From an uncultured Verrucomicrobiales bacterium (lineage in GTDB: Bacteria > Verrucomicrobiota > Verrucomicrobiia > Verrucomicrobiales > Akkermansiaceae): DNA of 49,813 nt. The translations under genes and the position numbers were made by a program. The notes below the pieces were generated by a model that saw only the letters and a program-made list of their open reading frames with translations, was not told where the DNA came from and searched no databases. Of this stretch, positions 1-8,215 are shown one piece after another; the stretch's first letter is position 1, and each line of letters begins with the position of its first letter. The stretch lies in the NCBI GenBank assembly GCA_937916505.1, contig CALFSW010000381.1, positions 1-49,813 on the forward strand, read 5' to 3'.

Positions 1-174
1 GGCTGGATCCTTACCACACAAATCGCATTAACCATGTCCATTCCTTCAAAAACGGAGCAGGGCTGTCTTCTTTTTTGGATCACCACCGCGGGGATCTTCA
101 CGTTGCCCACTTTATCTCTAGCAGGCCTCCTCGTTGAAAACGATCTCTCCGATCCAACTGCGCTTAGGGTGTAA
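1..174 (+). CDS. Possible C-terminal end of a membrane protein (partial)
   Basis: Frame 1 is open from the first base of the window to a TAA at 172-174, giving 57 residues. It contains a hydrophobic stretch at about residues 22-46 (begins CLLFWITTAGIF) that could be one membrane segment, followed by a short polar tail. The stop lies 11 bases inside the 3' end of the convergent pseudouridine synthase gene. The upstream part is outside the window, so neither start nor family can be judged. A 57-codon open frame can arise by chance; an internal ATG at 34 would give a 46-residue protein instead. Confidence 0.35.
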   Translation, partial: GWILTTQIALTMSIPSKTEQGCLLFWITTAGIFTLPTLSLAGLLVENDLSDPTALRV

Positions 175-835
175 ACTCTTTCCAATCGCCCGGGGGTAAA
201 TCACCTGGCAGCTCAAGGCTTCCAATCGCTTCACGGTGAAGCTTCGTTACCTTCAGATCAAAGCGTGCGAACATTCTCTTCACCTGATGATGCTTCCCCT
301 CGTAGATCGTGAGACGGCATTCTGTTTCAGCGAGTAAATCCACCTGCGCAGGAGCGGTTGTCACTTGTTCCTTGGCGAACCACATTCCTTTCTCAAATGC
401 GAAGATCACTTCTTCCGTGATCCTGCCATCGACCTCCACCAGGTAGACCTTTCCGACTCTTTCAGAAGGCTCGGTGAGTGATTCCGAAAAAACGCTATCA
501 TTGGTCAGAATGACCAGACCGGAAGTGCTACGATCCAATCTTCCGGCGAGATGAAGTTCTCCGGCCCAATCCTCTTCGATCAAATCAATCACCGTTTTGT
601 GCTCATCATCGACGGTCGCGCTCACAACGCCGATCGGCTTGTGCATCAGGACATATCGAGGAGTATGTGCCTGCAGGATTTCCTCATCAACTTCGACTCG
701 ATCAAACTTTCCCACCTCCGTGCTCCGTTCATCCCAGACCACGGCGTTCAACCGCACGCGACCCGCCTCGAACATCTCGCGTGTTCGCCGCTTCCCCGTC
801 CCGGCCCACTTTCCCACAAATCGATCCAATCGCAT
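164..835 (-). CDS. RsuA/RluE-type rRNA pseudouridine synthase
   Basis: This 223-residue protein isomerises a specific uridine in ribosomal RNA to pseudouridine. Residues 1-45 look like an S4 RNA-binding domain (RLDRFVGKWAGTGKRRTRE). The catalytic domain follows, with the family signature HLAGRLDRSTSGLVILTND at about 95-113; Asp101 is the expected catalytic residue. The later motif EGKHHQVKRMFA matches the RsuA/RluE subgroup. Length agrees with E. coli RluE and RsuA (about 217-231 residues). The ATG at 835-833 directly abuts the dgt stop at 838-836, so the two genes are probably one transcript. Whether the target is 16S or 23S rRNA cannot be told from the sequence. Confidence 0.88.
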   Translation of the reverse strand: MRLDRFVGKWAGTGKRRTREMFEAGRVRLNAVVWDERSTEVGKFDRVEVDEEILQAHTPRYVLMHKPIGVVSATVDDEHKTVIDLIEEDWAGELHLAGRLDRSTSGLVILTNDSVFSESLTEPSERVGKVYLVEVDGRITEEVIFAFEKGMWFAKEQVTTAPAQVDLLAETECRLTIYEGKHHQVKRMFARFDLKVTKLHREAIGSLELPGDLPPGDWKEFTP

Positions 836-2125
836 CTATCCGACAAGATCACCAATGCTTCCAAACCCGGGTTCAAAGAGACGACGGAAAGTGCGCGCGG
901 CATAGCCATCGGTCATCCCAGCCAGAAAATCACAAACGAGACGCGCTTTCTTCTCCACCGTTTCTGCCTCGGCAATCTCGGCGGCATCAGCATCAGGTAG
1001 GAAGGAAAAATCCTGCCCATCAATTGTCTCACCGAGAACGTAACGCTTCTCCATGACCTCCCAAAGTTTCCTGAGCATGTAGCTCCCCTTGTGCTCCAGC
1101 TGTTTGAGCTGGGGCGACAAGAAGACCACCTCATAGGCAAGACTCTTGAATAACTCACTCTCGGCCCTGACCTCCTCATCGATCACCAACTCCATCGAGT
1201 AGCGATGACTGGTGCCACTCAAAATATTGACCGCCGTGATCAAGCGCGCTGATTGAATGTATTTGCCGATCTTCTTGCCAATAAATGGTTCGATGCGTTG
1301 TCCTCGAATCGCTTGCAACAAGTCCCCCAGCGGAGCCCCGCCCTCAATAGCATGCCCATTTTTCCCGGCCCAACGCTCGACGCGATCCACGGTGAGAAAT
1401 CCAGCCTTCACCGAGTCCGCCAGGTCATTGAGGGAGTAGGCAGTGTCATCGGCCCAGTCCATGATCTGGCATTCGATTGACTTAAAGCCATCGCGCACCT
1501 TGCCCGGAACGAGTTCGGCAGGAAAATCATTTTCTCCCATCGCCCAATTCAAATGCCCCTCCTGGGAATCGTAGAGGAAGTGATTTTTTGGAAACTCTCC
1601 CGTGGTCGTTCTCAGCTCGGACCAAAGCGACTTGTATTTCAAAACGCCATCGAGAAAAGCCCTTGAGGGATCCATTCCCTTTCGGCTCTGGGAAAAAATC
1701 CGTTCGGTCAAAAGACGCAGGGTTTGGGCATTCCCCTCAAACCCGCCGTAATCTGCCATGAAGTGATTGAGCGATCGTTCCCCGGCATGCCCAAAAGGGG
1801 GATGACCGAGATCATGGGAGAGACAGATCGCTTCGACCAAATCTTCATCGATAAAAAAATCCTCCTCCATCAGATCGCTCGAATGGCTTAACCAATGACA
1901 AATCGATTTTCCGATCTGGGCCACTTCCAGCGAATGGGTCAGTCTTGTGCGATAAAAGTCATACTCCCCGCTCCAAAACACCTGGGTCTTGCTTTGGAGA
2001 CGTCGAAACGCCGGGGTATGCAAAACCCGGTCGCGATCGATTTGAAATGGCGAACGAAAGTCCTTCGACGTGTCGTAGCCGGAAGCCCGCTCCATATCAA
2101 AGGTCTGGTAAAATCGATTCTGCAC
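836..2125 (-). CDS. dgt: Deoxyguanosinetriphosphate triphosphohydrolase-like HD protein
   Basis: This enzyme family hydrolyses dNTPs, classically dGTP, to deoxynucleoside and triphosphate, and so adjusts the dNTP pool. The 429-residue protein has the typical start (SPFQIDRDRVLHTPAFRRL), then HD-domain metal ligands: His64 in TRLTHSLEVAQIG, and His104-Asp105 in CLSHDLGHPPFGHAGE. A further Asp-rich motif, DWADDTAYSLNDLAD, completes the set. Length is normal for the shorter bacterial Dgt clade. The gene reads directly into the pseudouridine synthase gene. Substrate preference within the dNTPase family is not visible from the sequence. Confidence 0.92.
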   Translation of the reverse strand: MQNRFYQTFDMERASGYDTSKDFRSPFQIDRDRVLHTPAFRRLQSKTQVFWSGEYDFYRTRLTHSLEVAQIGKSICHWLSHSSDLMEEDFFIDEDLVEAICLSHDLGHPPFGHAGERSLNHFMADYGGFEGNAQTLRLLTERIFSQSRKGMDPSRAFLDGVLKYKSLWSELRTTTGEFPKNHFLYDSQEGHLNWAMGENDFPAELVPGKVRDGFKSIECQIMDWADDTAYSLNDLADSVKAGFLTVDRVERWAGKNGHAIEGGAPLGDLLQAIRGQRIEPFIGKKIGKYIQSARLITAVNILSGTSHRYSMELVIDEEVRAESELFKSLAYEVVFLSPQLKQLEHKGSYMLRKLWEVMEKRYVLGETIDGQDFSFLPDADAAEIAEAETVEKKARLVCDFLAGMTDGYAARTFRRLFEPGFGSIGDLVG

Positions 2126-2211
2126 AGACGAGATCTAGCAAGTTTGCCAAGATCTTCAAGCTCGGCCCAAATGGCACGACCACCTTGTTCATGGCTCCGG
2201 AAGAGAAGAGG

Positions 2212-2457
2212 ATGATCAAAGATTTCGAACTCACCATCGACGGGAAAGAGGTCAACGTTCCGAAAAACTTCTGGAACGATATCGGCAGATTCCAATCGAA
2301 GAAATTAGTCGTTGATCCCAAGCGACCGCTTCAAACTCCGGAGGACGAATTTGAAATGGAACAGTTTCTCTCGGACAATTCCCGAAGTTTCCCAACCATT
2401 TCAAGAACTCCACAAGGCAGTACCGTCCTGATCACCTGGGTGAGAACCGAGGAATGA
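2212..2457 (+). CDS. Small hypothetical protein
   Basis: This is an 81-residue ORF divergent from dgt. The composition looks protein-like (MIKDFELTIDGKEVNVP, later DEFEMEQFLSDN and STVLITWVRTEE), mixed alpha/beta, with no signal peptide or cysteine. A purine-rich GAAGAGAAGAGG precedes the ATG at 2212. An in-frame ATG at 2191 would add seven residues, and the frame stays open further upstream. I do not recognise the family. It is preferred over the antisense frames because its residue usage is balanced rather than Arg/Pro/Ser-rich. Confidence 0.5.
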   Translation: MIKDFELTIDGKEVNVPKNFWNDIGRFQSKKLVVDPKRPLQTPEDEFEMEQFLSDNSRSFPTISRTPQGSTVLITWVRTEE

Positions 2458-2551
2458 GACTCTCAATCGAGGTTCCGTTGGATCGTCAGCAAACCAGGCA
2501 CCGTCCTCAGACACCAGGAGCAACCTCCCCACGAATGATAGGACAATCGCA

Positions 2552-2569
2552 CCACGGCGATCGCCGTGG
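2552..2569. repeat. Perfect 18-bp palindrome
   Basis: CCACGGCGA is followed at once by its reverse complement TCGCCGTGG. It sits in the 142-base gap between the small plus-strand ORF and the 3' end of the convergent PI-PLC-like gene. No T-tract follows on either strand, so it is not a standard terminator. It could be a rho-dependent end structure, a protein site or a REP-like unit. No second copy was noticed in the window. Confidence 0.5.
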
Positions 2570-2599
2570 CGAAAATCAAGATTCCCTCCATTGCAACGC

Positions 2600-3634
2600 T
2601 CACTCCACCTTCCCCTCGCGCCCTTTTGCCGAAACTGGATTGGGCCGGGCCACAACCCGGTTGGGCAAGATCACTTCGTAATCACTCATCCGGGGGACTT
2701 TTTTGGGAAAGTCTGTGCTCACGAACTGGGCTCCGCTTGCGAGTGCTTTTGTCGCTCTCGTTTTGTCGTTCGTCCGAGCTTCCTTTGTATCTGAATCCGC
2801 GCGGGTGCGGACCAGAAATCCACTTTTCACCAGTCGTTGGATCCCGGCAAATCCGCCAACGGGATCGTTCATCTTCATCCAGGCGGCAGCGGGATGGGTG
2901 GGATCAACACTGACAAAGAGAAGGCGGTTTTTCAGCGAAGGGTTTCCTTTTAAGTAGAGATCCCGGTGATCGCCTCCGTTATCGAGGCAGAACATCAACT
3001 TGCCGCGAACCTCCCGGAGCAAGGGCCAACCTTTGGTCGTGATGGCTTCCCGCAATGTGGGCAACTCCCCTCGCACGGAGTCCGGAGTGATGATTGCCGT
3101 TCGTTGAAAGACAGAAAGGATCTCCTTTTCCACTTCCTCCATTTGTTTGCGATCAAACGGAACCGGTTTGGGTTGAAAAGGAACATCCGCTTTGTCTTTC
3201 AGTTCGATCAAGATCATCACGGGCAGATGGTTCGGATTTTTAGTCGACCACGCCTTCACGGCCTTGAGGGCATCTTTAAAAGTGGGATGCACCGAACGCG
3301 CATCAACCTTGGGAACGTGGAGCACTTTCATCCCCGGTTTGCGCCTCACGTCATCCTCCGGGGACTCCGGCGGTGCGTAAAGCCCTCCCCTTGGATCGGC
3401 AAAGAGGTCCAATTCAAAGTGACGAAGTCCCGCATCCAATTGCCGATCGAGAGGCTCCCGTGAATAGTCCCAGGCCTCGGCGGCCCTTTTGCTGAAGACC
3501 CTCAGAAGTTTCATCTCCTCGGGAGTTGGAGCGAGGTGATAGGAATTGTGGCTTCCGATGGTCTGAATTTGGTTCAGTCTCAACTCTCCCTTCGCCACGA
3601 GCGGGAGGAGAAAAACAAAGAGAAGAAATTTCAT
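2600..3634 (-). CDS. Secreted calcium-dependent PI-phospholipase C-like protein
   Basis: A predicted exported phosphodiesterase of the PI-PLC-like TIM-barrel type, best matching the bacterial Ca2+-dependent phosphoinositide phospholipase C family. The chosen ATG at 3634 gives 344 residues with a clean signal peptide (MKFLLFVFLLPLVAKG); an upstream ATG at 3697 would add a non-secretory extension. The family motifs seen are TIGSHNSYH (His29 probably catalytic), REPLDRQLDAGLRHFELDLF, KVLHVPKVD with a second His, PVMILIELKDK, and LMFCLDNGG. The true lipid or other phosphodiester substrate is unknown. A lipoprotein gene lies 10 bases upstream on the same strand, so the two are probably co-transcribed. 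Confidence 0.75.
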   Translation of the reverse strand: MKFLLFVFLLPLVAKGELRLNQIQTIGSHNSYHLAPTPEEMKLLRVFSKRAAEAWDYSREPLDRQLDAGLRHFELDLFADPRGGLYAPPESPEDDVRRKPGMKVLHVPKVDARSVHPTFKDALKAVKAWSTKNPNHLPVMILIELKDKADVPFQPKPVPFDRKQMEEVEKEILSVFQRTAIITPDSVRGELPTLREAITTKGWPLLREVRGKLMFCLDNGGDHRDLYLKGNPSLKNRLLFVSVDPTHPAAAWMKMNDPVGGFAGIQRLVKSGFLVRTRADSDTKEARTNDKTRATKALASGAQFVSTDFPKKVPRMSDYEVILPNRVVARPNPVSAKGREGKVE

Positions 3635-3644
3635 ACTATCCGAT

Positions 3645-4202
3645 CTAAAGACCACCCCCCCATGGTGAAGACACCGGGCTCCTGGTCTGCCCGGCATCGG
3701 GAACCCAGCCAGGATGTTTTACTCCGTTTTTCATCAGTCCCACAAAGTGAACCAATGGATTGCTTCGGTAAAAAACATGCAGTTCACCGCGATGCGCGGT
3801 TCCATCGAATTTTTCGGGAGCCGGGGCTTTCCCGATCCACGCCTCGCTGGAATCCGGAATTTTGAACCACTCTCCGGGCACACTCCCCCGCCACCAAAAA
3901 CCATCGACCTGGTCGTAGGTCTGATTTTTCGGGACAATCAATGTTCTCCCGCTCTCCGGGATCACTCGAAAGGCCCCCAATTCGTCCCGCGTGAGCCCCC
4001 GAAAGGTCACCTTTCCCACCATCGCCTTTTTCCTGGGCTCCGTTGGTTTTGATTCCGCTTTGACCTTCGGATCCACTTTGGGCACAGGCTTGGGTTTCGT
4101 CCCCTTCGTTTTTGACTGGGCTACAAAAGGACGCGCCAACGGGTTCGAGCCACAGCCGGCACAAAGCACCGCCAGGATGACAGGCAAGCAGATCCACTTC
4201 AT
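3645..4202 (-). CDS. Putative lipoprotein of unknown function
   Basis: Starting at the ATG at 4202, the 185-residue product has a signal sequence MKWICLPVILAVLCAGC ending in an imperfect lipobox (LCAGC), so it is likely a lipoprotein. Residues about 30-60 are rich in Lys, Pro and Glu (KPKPVPKVDPKVKAE), a probable flexible linker away from the membrane. The rest (VTFRGLTRDELGAFRVIPE, then GFWWRGSVPGEWFKIPDSSEAW) is globular and not recognised. It precedes the PI-PLC-like gene by 10 bases. An ATG at 4232 is possible but would bury the signal peptide. Confidence 0.6.
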   Translation of the reverse strand: MKWICLPVILAVLCAGCGSNPLARPFVAQSKTKGTKPKPVPKVDPKVKAESKPTEPRKKAMVGKVTFRGLTRDELGAFRVIPESGRTLIVPKNQTYDQVDGFWWRGSVPGEWFKIPDSSEAWIGKAPAPEKFDGTAHRGELHVFYRSNPLVHFVGLMKNGVKHPGWVPDAGQTRSPVSSPWGGGL

Positions 4203-4295
4203 AGAAAAACCATTGCCGAGCCGGGGGAACACTGCGAGTCAAAAGTCTCGATCCTGCAGTTGACAGAAGCCCATCGTTTGCTCTTCTCCTCAGAG

Positions 4296-5441
4296 ATGAA
4301 CGGAGCATTGGAATGTTTTTGGGTTGCCTTGAGACTGGGCCTCACTTCCTTCGGAGGACCGGTAGCCCACGTGAGCTACTTCCGGGAAGAATATGTCACC
4401 CGTCGTGGCTGGGTCAATGAATCCCGCTTTGCCGAACTCATGTCTCTGACTCAATTCATTCCCGGCCCCGGCAGTAGTCAATTGGGGGCAGCCATCGGTT
4501 ACGAACGGGCAGGACTCCTTGGCGGTTTGGCGGCATGGCTTGGTTTCACCCTTCCCTCTGCTCTCGTTTTGGTCCTGATCGCCCTCGGAATGGGAGATCT
4601 TTCCGGCGACCACGCCAGCGGAGCTGTCCGGGGTCTCAAACTTGTCGCCCTTGCCGTTGTCGCCGGAGCCTGGCTCGGCATGAGAAGCGCCCTCGCTCCC
4701 GACCTCCGACGCCTTGCCATCGCGTTCATCGTCTTTGCGATGCTCTGGATCTTCACCGCGCCATGGATCACCGTCGTGATGATCACCCTCGCCGGCCTGG
4801 CCGGCGTCTTCACCCTTTCCGCCGGAGAAAAGATCAAAAAAGAAAAGACCTCCGGACGCGGAATGCTCGGCTGGCTCGCTTTGATCGCGTTTTTTGTTCT
4901 CCTTTTCTTTTCCGTTGGAAGCAGCGGTCCTCTCGCGGGAATCTATCGAGCCGGATCCCTTGTTTTCGGCGGTGGTCACGTCGTGCTCCCCCTTCTTCAA
5001 GAAAGTATGGTCGGTGGAAAATACATGTCGAAAGAGGTGTTCCTTGGTGGCTACGGGGCAACCCAAGGTGTTCCCGGCCCGGTCTTCACCTTCGCCGCCT
5101 TCCTCGGGGTCAAAGCACATATCTTCGGCAATCCTTGGCTCGGAGCCGGTGCGGCTCTTGTTGCGGTGTTCCTTCCCGGCATGCTCCTCCTTGGCGGCAC
5201 CATGAAAATATGGGGCCGCCTTCGCGGAAAACGATGGGCCCAACGCGCGGTTAACGGTGCCAATGCCGGAGTCGTCGGAGTCCTGGGTGTCGCTCTCCTG
5301 CGCATGGCCACAGACGGCACCTTGAACGGTTGGAGCGATGCCCTCGGCGTCGCCATTCTCTTCCTCATTCTACGCAAGAAACTCATCCCCGTTTGGGCTC
5401 TCGTGATCATCGCGGCCGGCGGGGGTGCTCTTCTTGCCTAG
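4296..5441 (+). CDS. chrA: Chromate transporter family protein (ChrA)
   Basis: An inner-membrane CHR-family transporter; characterised members export chromate. The 381-residue protein has the two-domain layout of long CHR proteins. The first half carries LRLGLTSFGGPVAHVSYFREEYV and LTQFIPGPGSSQLGAAIGYERAG. The second half repeats the pattern with GSLVFGGGHVVLPLLQESMV and GATQGVPGPVFTFAAFLG. Around ten hydrophobic segments are visible. The ATG at 4296 leaves the usual short N-terminus before the first motif; a TTG at 4260 in the same frame would add 12 residues. Its true substrate in this organism is unproven. It lies 75 bases upstream of leuC on the same strand. Confidence 0.9.
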   Translation: MNGALECFWVALRLGLTSFGGPVAHVSYFREEYVTRRGWVNESRFAELMSLTQFIPGPGSSQLGAAIGYERAGLLGGLAAWLGFTLPSALVLVLIALGMGDLSGDHASGAVRGLKLVALAVVAGAWLGMRSALAPDLRRLAIAFIVFAMLWIFTAPWITVVMITLAGLAGVFTLSAGEKIKKEKTSGRGMLGWLALIAFFVLLFFSVGSSGPLAGIYRAGSLVFGGGHVVLPLLQESMVGGKYMSKEVFLGGYGATQGVPGPVFTFAAFLGVKAHIFGNPWLGAGAALVAVFLPGMLLLGGTMKIWGRLRGKRWAQRAVNGANAGVVGVLGVALLRMATDGTLNGWSDALGVAILFLILRKKLIPVWALVIIAAGGGALLA

Positions 5442-5516
5442 AAAGTCCCGTGGTACTTGCTTTCAGGTGATTTTCCGTACATCGTCACCGCCCCGCGAAA
5501 AATGCGGGATTACGCC

Positions 5517-6941
5517 ATGGGAAAGACTCTTTATCAGAAAGTTTGGGATGCTCACACTGTGGGTACTTTGAGCGACGGACGCACACAGCTCTTCATCGGA
5601 ACACACCTCATTCACGAGGTCACCAGCCCCCAGGCTTTCGGAATGCTCCGCGACCTTGGACTCCCCGTCAAATACCCCTCACGGACTTTCGCCACCATCG
5701 ATCACATCGTCCCCACCGTGAACCAGGATCAGCCAGCCGATCCCCTCGCTGCCGACATGATCGATGCCATCCGCAAAAACTGCGACGACTTTGGAGTGAC
5801 CTACTTCGATCTCAAATCGGGGAAACAGGGAATCGTCCACGTCGTCGGACCGGAGCAGGGAATCACCCAGCCCGGTTCCACCATCGCTTGCGGAGATTCC
5901 CACACCGCCACCCACGGCGCCTTCGGAGCCATTGCCTTCGGCATCGGCACCACCCAGGTGCGCGATGTTCTCGCCACCCAGACCATTGCCATGGAAAAAC
6001 TCAAGGTCCGCCGGATTGAGGTCAATGGCACCCTTCGTCCCGGTGTTTATGCCAAGGACGTCACCCTTCACATCATTCGCCTCCTCGGAGCAAAGGGCGG
6101 CATTGGCTACGCCTACGAATACGCCGGCTCCACCTTGGCTCACTTTTCCATGGAAGAGCGCATGACCGTTTGCAACATGGCCATCGAAGGAGGCGCACGT
6201 TGCGGATACGTCAATCCCGATCAAACCACTTTCGATTTCCTCAAGGGCCGCCCCTACTCACCCACGGGCGACGCCTGGGATACCGCCGTTGAGGAATGGT
6301 CATCCTTCGCCTCCGATGCCGACGCTGAATTCGACGACATCGTTATCATCAATGCCGAAGATATCGAACCCACCGTCACGTGGGGAATCTCCCCCGACCA
6401 CGGAATTTCCATCGGTGAATCCATCCCCGATCCTGCCACAACCGAGGGTGATGAGAAAGCGGTCATCGAGGAAGCTCTTGCTTACATGAAGCTCCCTGCC
6501 GGAACACCCATCAAAGGGATTCCCATCGACGTCGCCTTCATTGGCTCCTGCACCAACGGTCGTCTTTCCGACTTCCGCGAAGTCGCCAAATTCATTCAAG
6601 GTCACAAGGTTGCCGACGGCGTCAAAGCCATCGCGGTTCCCGGTTCCCAAATCACCGCGATCCAGTGTGAAAAAGAAGGCCTCGATAAGATCTTCGAAGA
6701 AGCTGGATTCGAATGGCGGGCCGCCGGTTGCTCCATGTGTCTCGCCATGAACCCCGACAAACTGATTGGCGATCAAATCTGCGCCTCCTCGTCGAACCGC
6801 AACTTCAAAGGACGTCAGGGCTCTCCAACCGGACGCACCGTGCTCATGTCACCACTCATGGTCGCCGCCGCCGCTGTCGCAGGTCACATCGCCGACGCCC
6901 GCGAAATTTTTGACGTAAACCCTGATGCTGCCGTCGCCTAA
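5517..6941 (+). CDS. leuC: 3-isopropylmalate dehydratase large subunit
   Basis: With LeuD this enzyme interconverts 2- and 3-isopropylmalate in leucine biosynthesis, using a [4Fe-4S] cluster. The product has 474 residues, the normal length. The three cluster cysteines are visible: Cys345 in GSCTNGR and Cys405/Cys408 in [11 protein letters not shown]. Other family motifs are [26 protein letters not shown] and the C-terminal FKGRQG. The ATG at 5517 ([15 protein letters not shown]) matches the canonical LeuC start; in-frame upstream starts at 5457 and 5502 are less likely. leuD is separated from it by an inserted DUF2059 gene. Confidence 0.97.
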   Translation: MGKTLYQKVWDAHTVGTLSDGRTQLFIGTHLIHEVTSPQAFGMLRDLGLPVKYPSRTFATIDHIVPTVNQDQPADPLAADMIDAIRKNCDDFGVTYFDLKSGKQGIVHVVGPEQGITQPGSTIACGDSHTATHGAFGAIAFGIGTTQVRDVLATQTIAMEKLKVRRIEVNGTLRPGVYAKDVTLHIIRLLGAKGGIGYAYEYAGSTLAHFSMEERMTVCNMAIEGGARCGYVNPDQTTFDFLKGRPYSPTGDAWDTAVEEWSSFASDADAEFDDIVIINAEDIEPTVTWGISPDHGISIGESIPDPATTEGDEKAVIEEALAYMKLPAGTPIKGIPIDVAFIGSCTNGRLSDFREVAKFIQGHKVADGVKAIAVPGSQITAIQCEKEGLDKIFEEAGFEWRAAGCSMCLAMNPDKLIGDQICASSSNRNFKGRQGSPTGRTVLMSPLMVAAAAVAGHIADAREIFDVNPDAAVA

Positions 6942-6961
6942 ACCCCAACCAAGTCCTACTC

Positions 6962-7453
6962 ATGAAAAATATTCTGCTAATCGTATTCTCGCTCGCGCTC
7001 CTCCCCCTCTCAGCCCGGGAGGACAATAAGATCACTCCCGCAGAGGAGTTGATGAAACTCATGGCCTTTGAAGAGAGTGTCATCCAATCCGGCGAAGCTG
7101 GATTCGGGATGGTTGAGCAAAGCCTCGCCGGCCAGGACCTCAACAAAGAGGAAATGGAAGAGGTCAAGGACGCCTTCATGGCATACATGCGCCAGGTCGC
7201 CACCGACCCGGAGCTCAAAGCCAAAACCACCTCGGCCTATGAAAAAAACTTCACAATCGAAGAAATCAAAGAGCTGATTGCCTTTTACAAAACTCCCGTC
7301 GGGAAGAAATCGATCAAGGTGCTCCCTGCCTTGACCGGTGAAATTATGGCATTCAGCCAGCAACTGGCCCAGCGACATGTTGGCTCCTTTCAGGAAACCC
7401 TCGGGAAGATCCTAGAGCGCAGGGCTGCCCGCGAGAAAAAAGAAAACGAATAA
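6962..7453 (+). CDS. Secreted DUF2059 domain protein
   Basis: A 163-residue exported protein with signal peptide MKNILLIVFSLALLPLSA. The mature part is helical and charged and carries the DUF2059-type motif FTIEEIKELIAFYKTPVGKKSIKVLP, split here by the helix break at TPVGKK. The function of the family is not established. It lies 20 bases after leuC and 12 bases before leuD, so it is co-oriented inside the leucine operon although it is clearly an envelope rather than a biosynthetic protein. No heme, metal or catalytic motif is visible. Confidence 0.75.
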   Translation: MKNILLIVFSLALLPLSAREDNKITPAEELMKLMAFEESVIQSGEAGFGMVEQSLAGQDLNKEEMEEVKDAFMAYMRQVATDPELKAKTTSAYEKNFTIEEIKELIAFYKTPVGKKSIKVLPALTGEIMAFSQQLAQRHVGSFQETLGKILERRAAREKKENE

Positions 7454-7465
7454 GAATCTATCACC

Positions 7466-8068
7466 ATGGCTATCGCACCCATCACTCAAGTTTCCGGCAC
7501 TGCCGTTCCCATCCCGGGAGCAGACATCGATACCGACCGCATCATCCCCGCGCGCTTCATGAAGTGCGTCACTTTTGACGGCCTCGGCGAATTTGCATTC
7601 TACGACGTCCGTTTCAACCCTGAGACCGGAGAAAAAACCGACCACCCCCTCAACGATGAGCGTTTCAAGAATGCCTCCATCCTGGTCGCCGGAATCAACT
7701 TCGGCTGCGGTTCGTCTCGCGAGCACGCCCCTCAGTCTCTCGCCAAATACGGTTTCAACGCCGTCATTGCCGAGTCTTTCGCCGAAATCTTCTACGGGAA
7801 CTCAACCACTCTGGGACTCCCGTGTGTCAGTTCTTCCAAGGAAAACATCGAAGCCCTCAAGGCGGCCTGCGCCGCCGACCCCACCCTCGAAGTCAGCATC
7901 GACCTCGAAAAGATGACCGTCACTGCCGGTGACCTCACCTTCCCGGTCGAAATGCCGGACTCCGCCCGTCACGCCCTCCTTTCCGGGAGATACGACCCCA
8001 TCAAGGAACTCATCGACAACAACGACAAGATCGAAGCCACCGCCGCTTCGCTTTCTTACGTGGGCTGA
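7466..8068 (+). CDS. leuD: 3-isopropylmalate dehydratase small subunit
   Basis: The small subunit of isopropylmalate isomerase, which completes the active site of LeuC. The 200-residue protein shows the family motifs PGADIDTDRIIPARFMK, NFGCGSSREHAPQSL and EIFYGNSTTLGLPCV. Length is usual for a bacterial LeuD. The ATG at 7466 is 12 bases after the DUF2059 stop. The hairpin at 8096-8128 ends the transcription unit. Confidence 0.96.
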   Translation: MAIAPITQVSGTAVPIPGADIDTDRIIPARFMKCVTFDGLGEFAFYDVRFNPETGEKTDHPLNDERFKNASILVAGINFGCGSSREHAPQSLAKYGFNAVIAESFAEIFYGNSTTLGLPCVSSSKENIEALKAACAADPTLEVSIDLEKMTVTAGDLTFPVEMPDSARHALLSGRYDPIKELIDNNDKIEATAASLSYVG

Positions 8069-8095
8069 ACTCAAGGAGTCCCCATTCACTCAAAA

Positions 8096-8128
8096 GCCGG
8101 ATGTCCCTTGCGGACCTCCGGTTTCTTT
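8096..8128 (+). terminator. Hairpin terminator after leuD
   Basis: CCGGA (8097-8101) pairs with TCCGG (8117-8121) and GTCC (8103-8106) with GGAC (8112-8115) around the loop CTTGC, with one mismatch between the stems. TTTCTTT follows on the plus strand. On the minus strand the same stem is followed by CTTTTG, so it may also serve the convergent DUF1501 gene. Confidence 0.7.
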
Positions 8129-8215
8129 GTGCCAAAGAAACTCATCCATGATTCCAACAGGGTCCTGCGGCCCCTATTTCCTGACACGTAAAACAAACCG
8201 GCGAACCAAGGGCGT

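Noticed and set aside
2454-2681. A plus-strand gene starting at an ATGA overlap with the small ORF
   Set aside because: The product is rich in Arg, Pro, His and Thr with no protein-like pattern, and most of it is antisense to the PI-PLC-like gene.
4290-5243. Long open frame antisense to chrA
   Set aside because: The composition (Gly/Glu/Asp-rich without hydrophobic core) is what an antisense reading of a GC-rich membrane-protein gene gives; chrA on the other strand is unambiguous.
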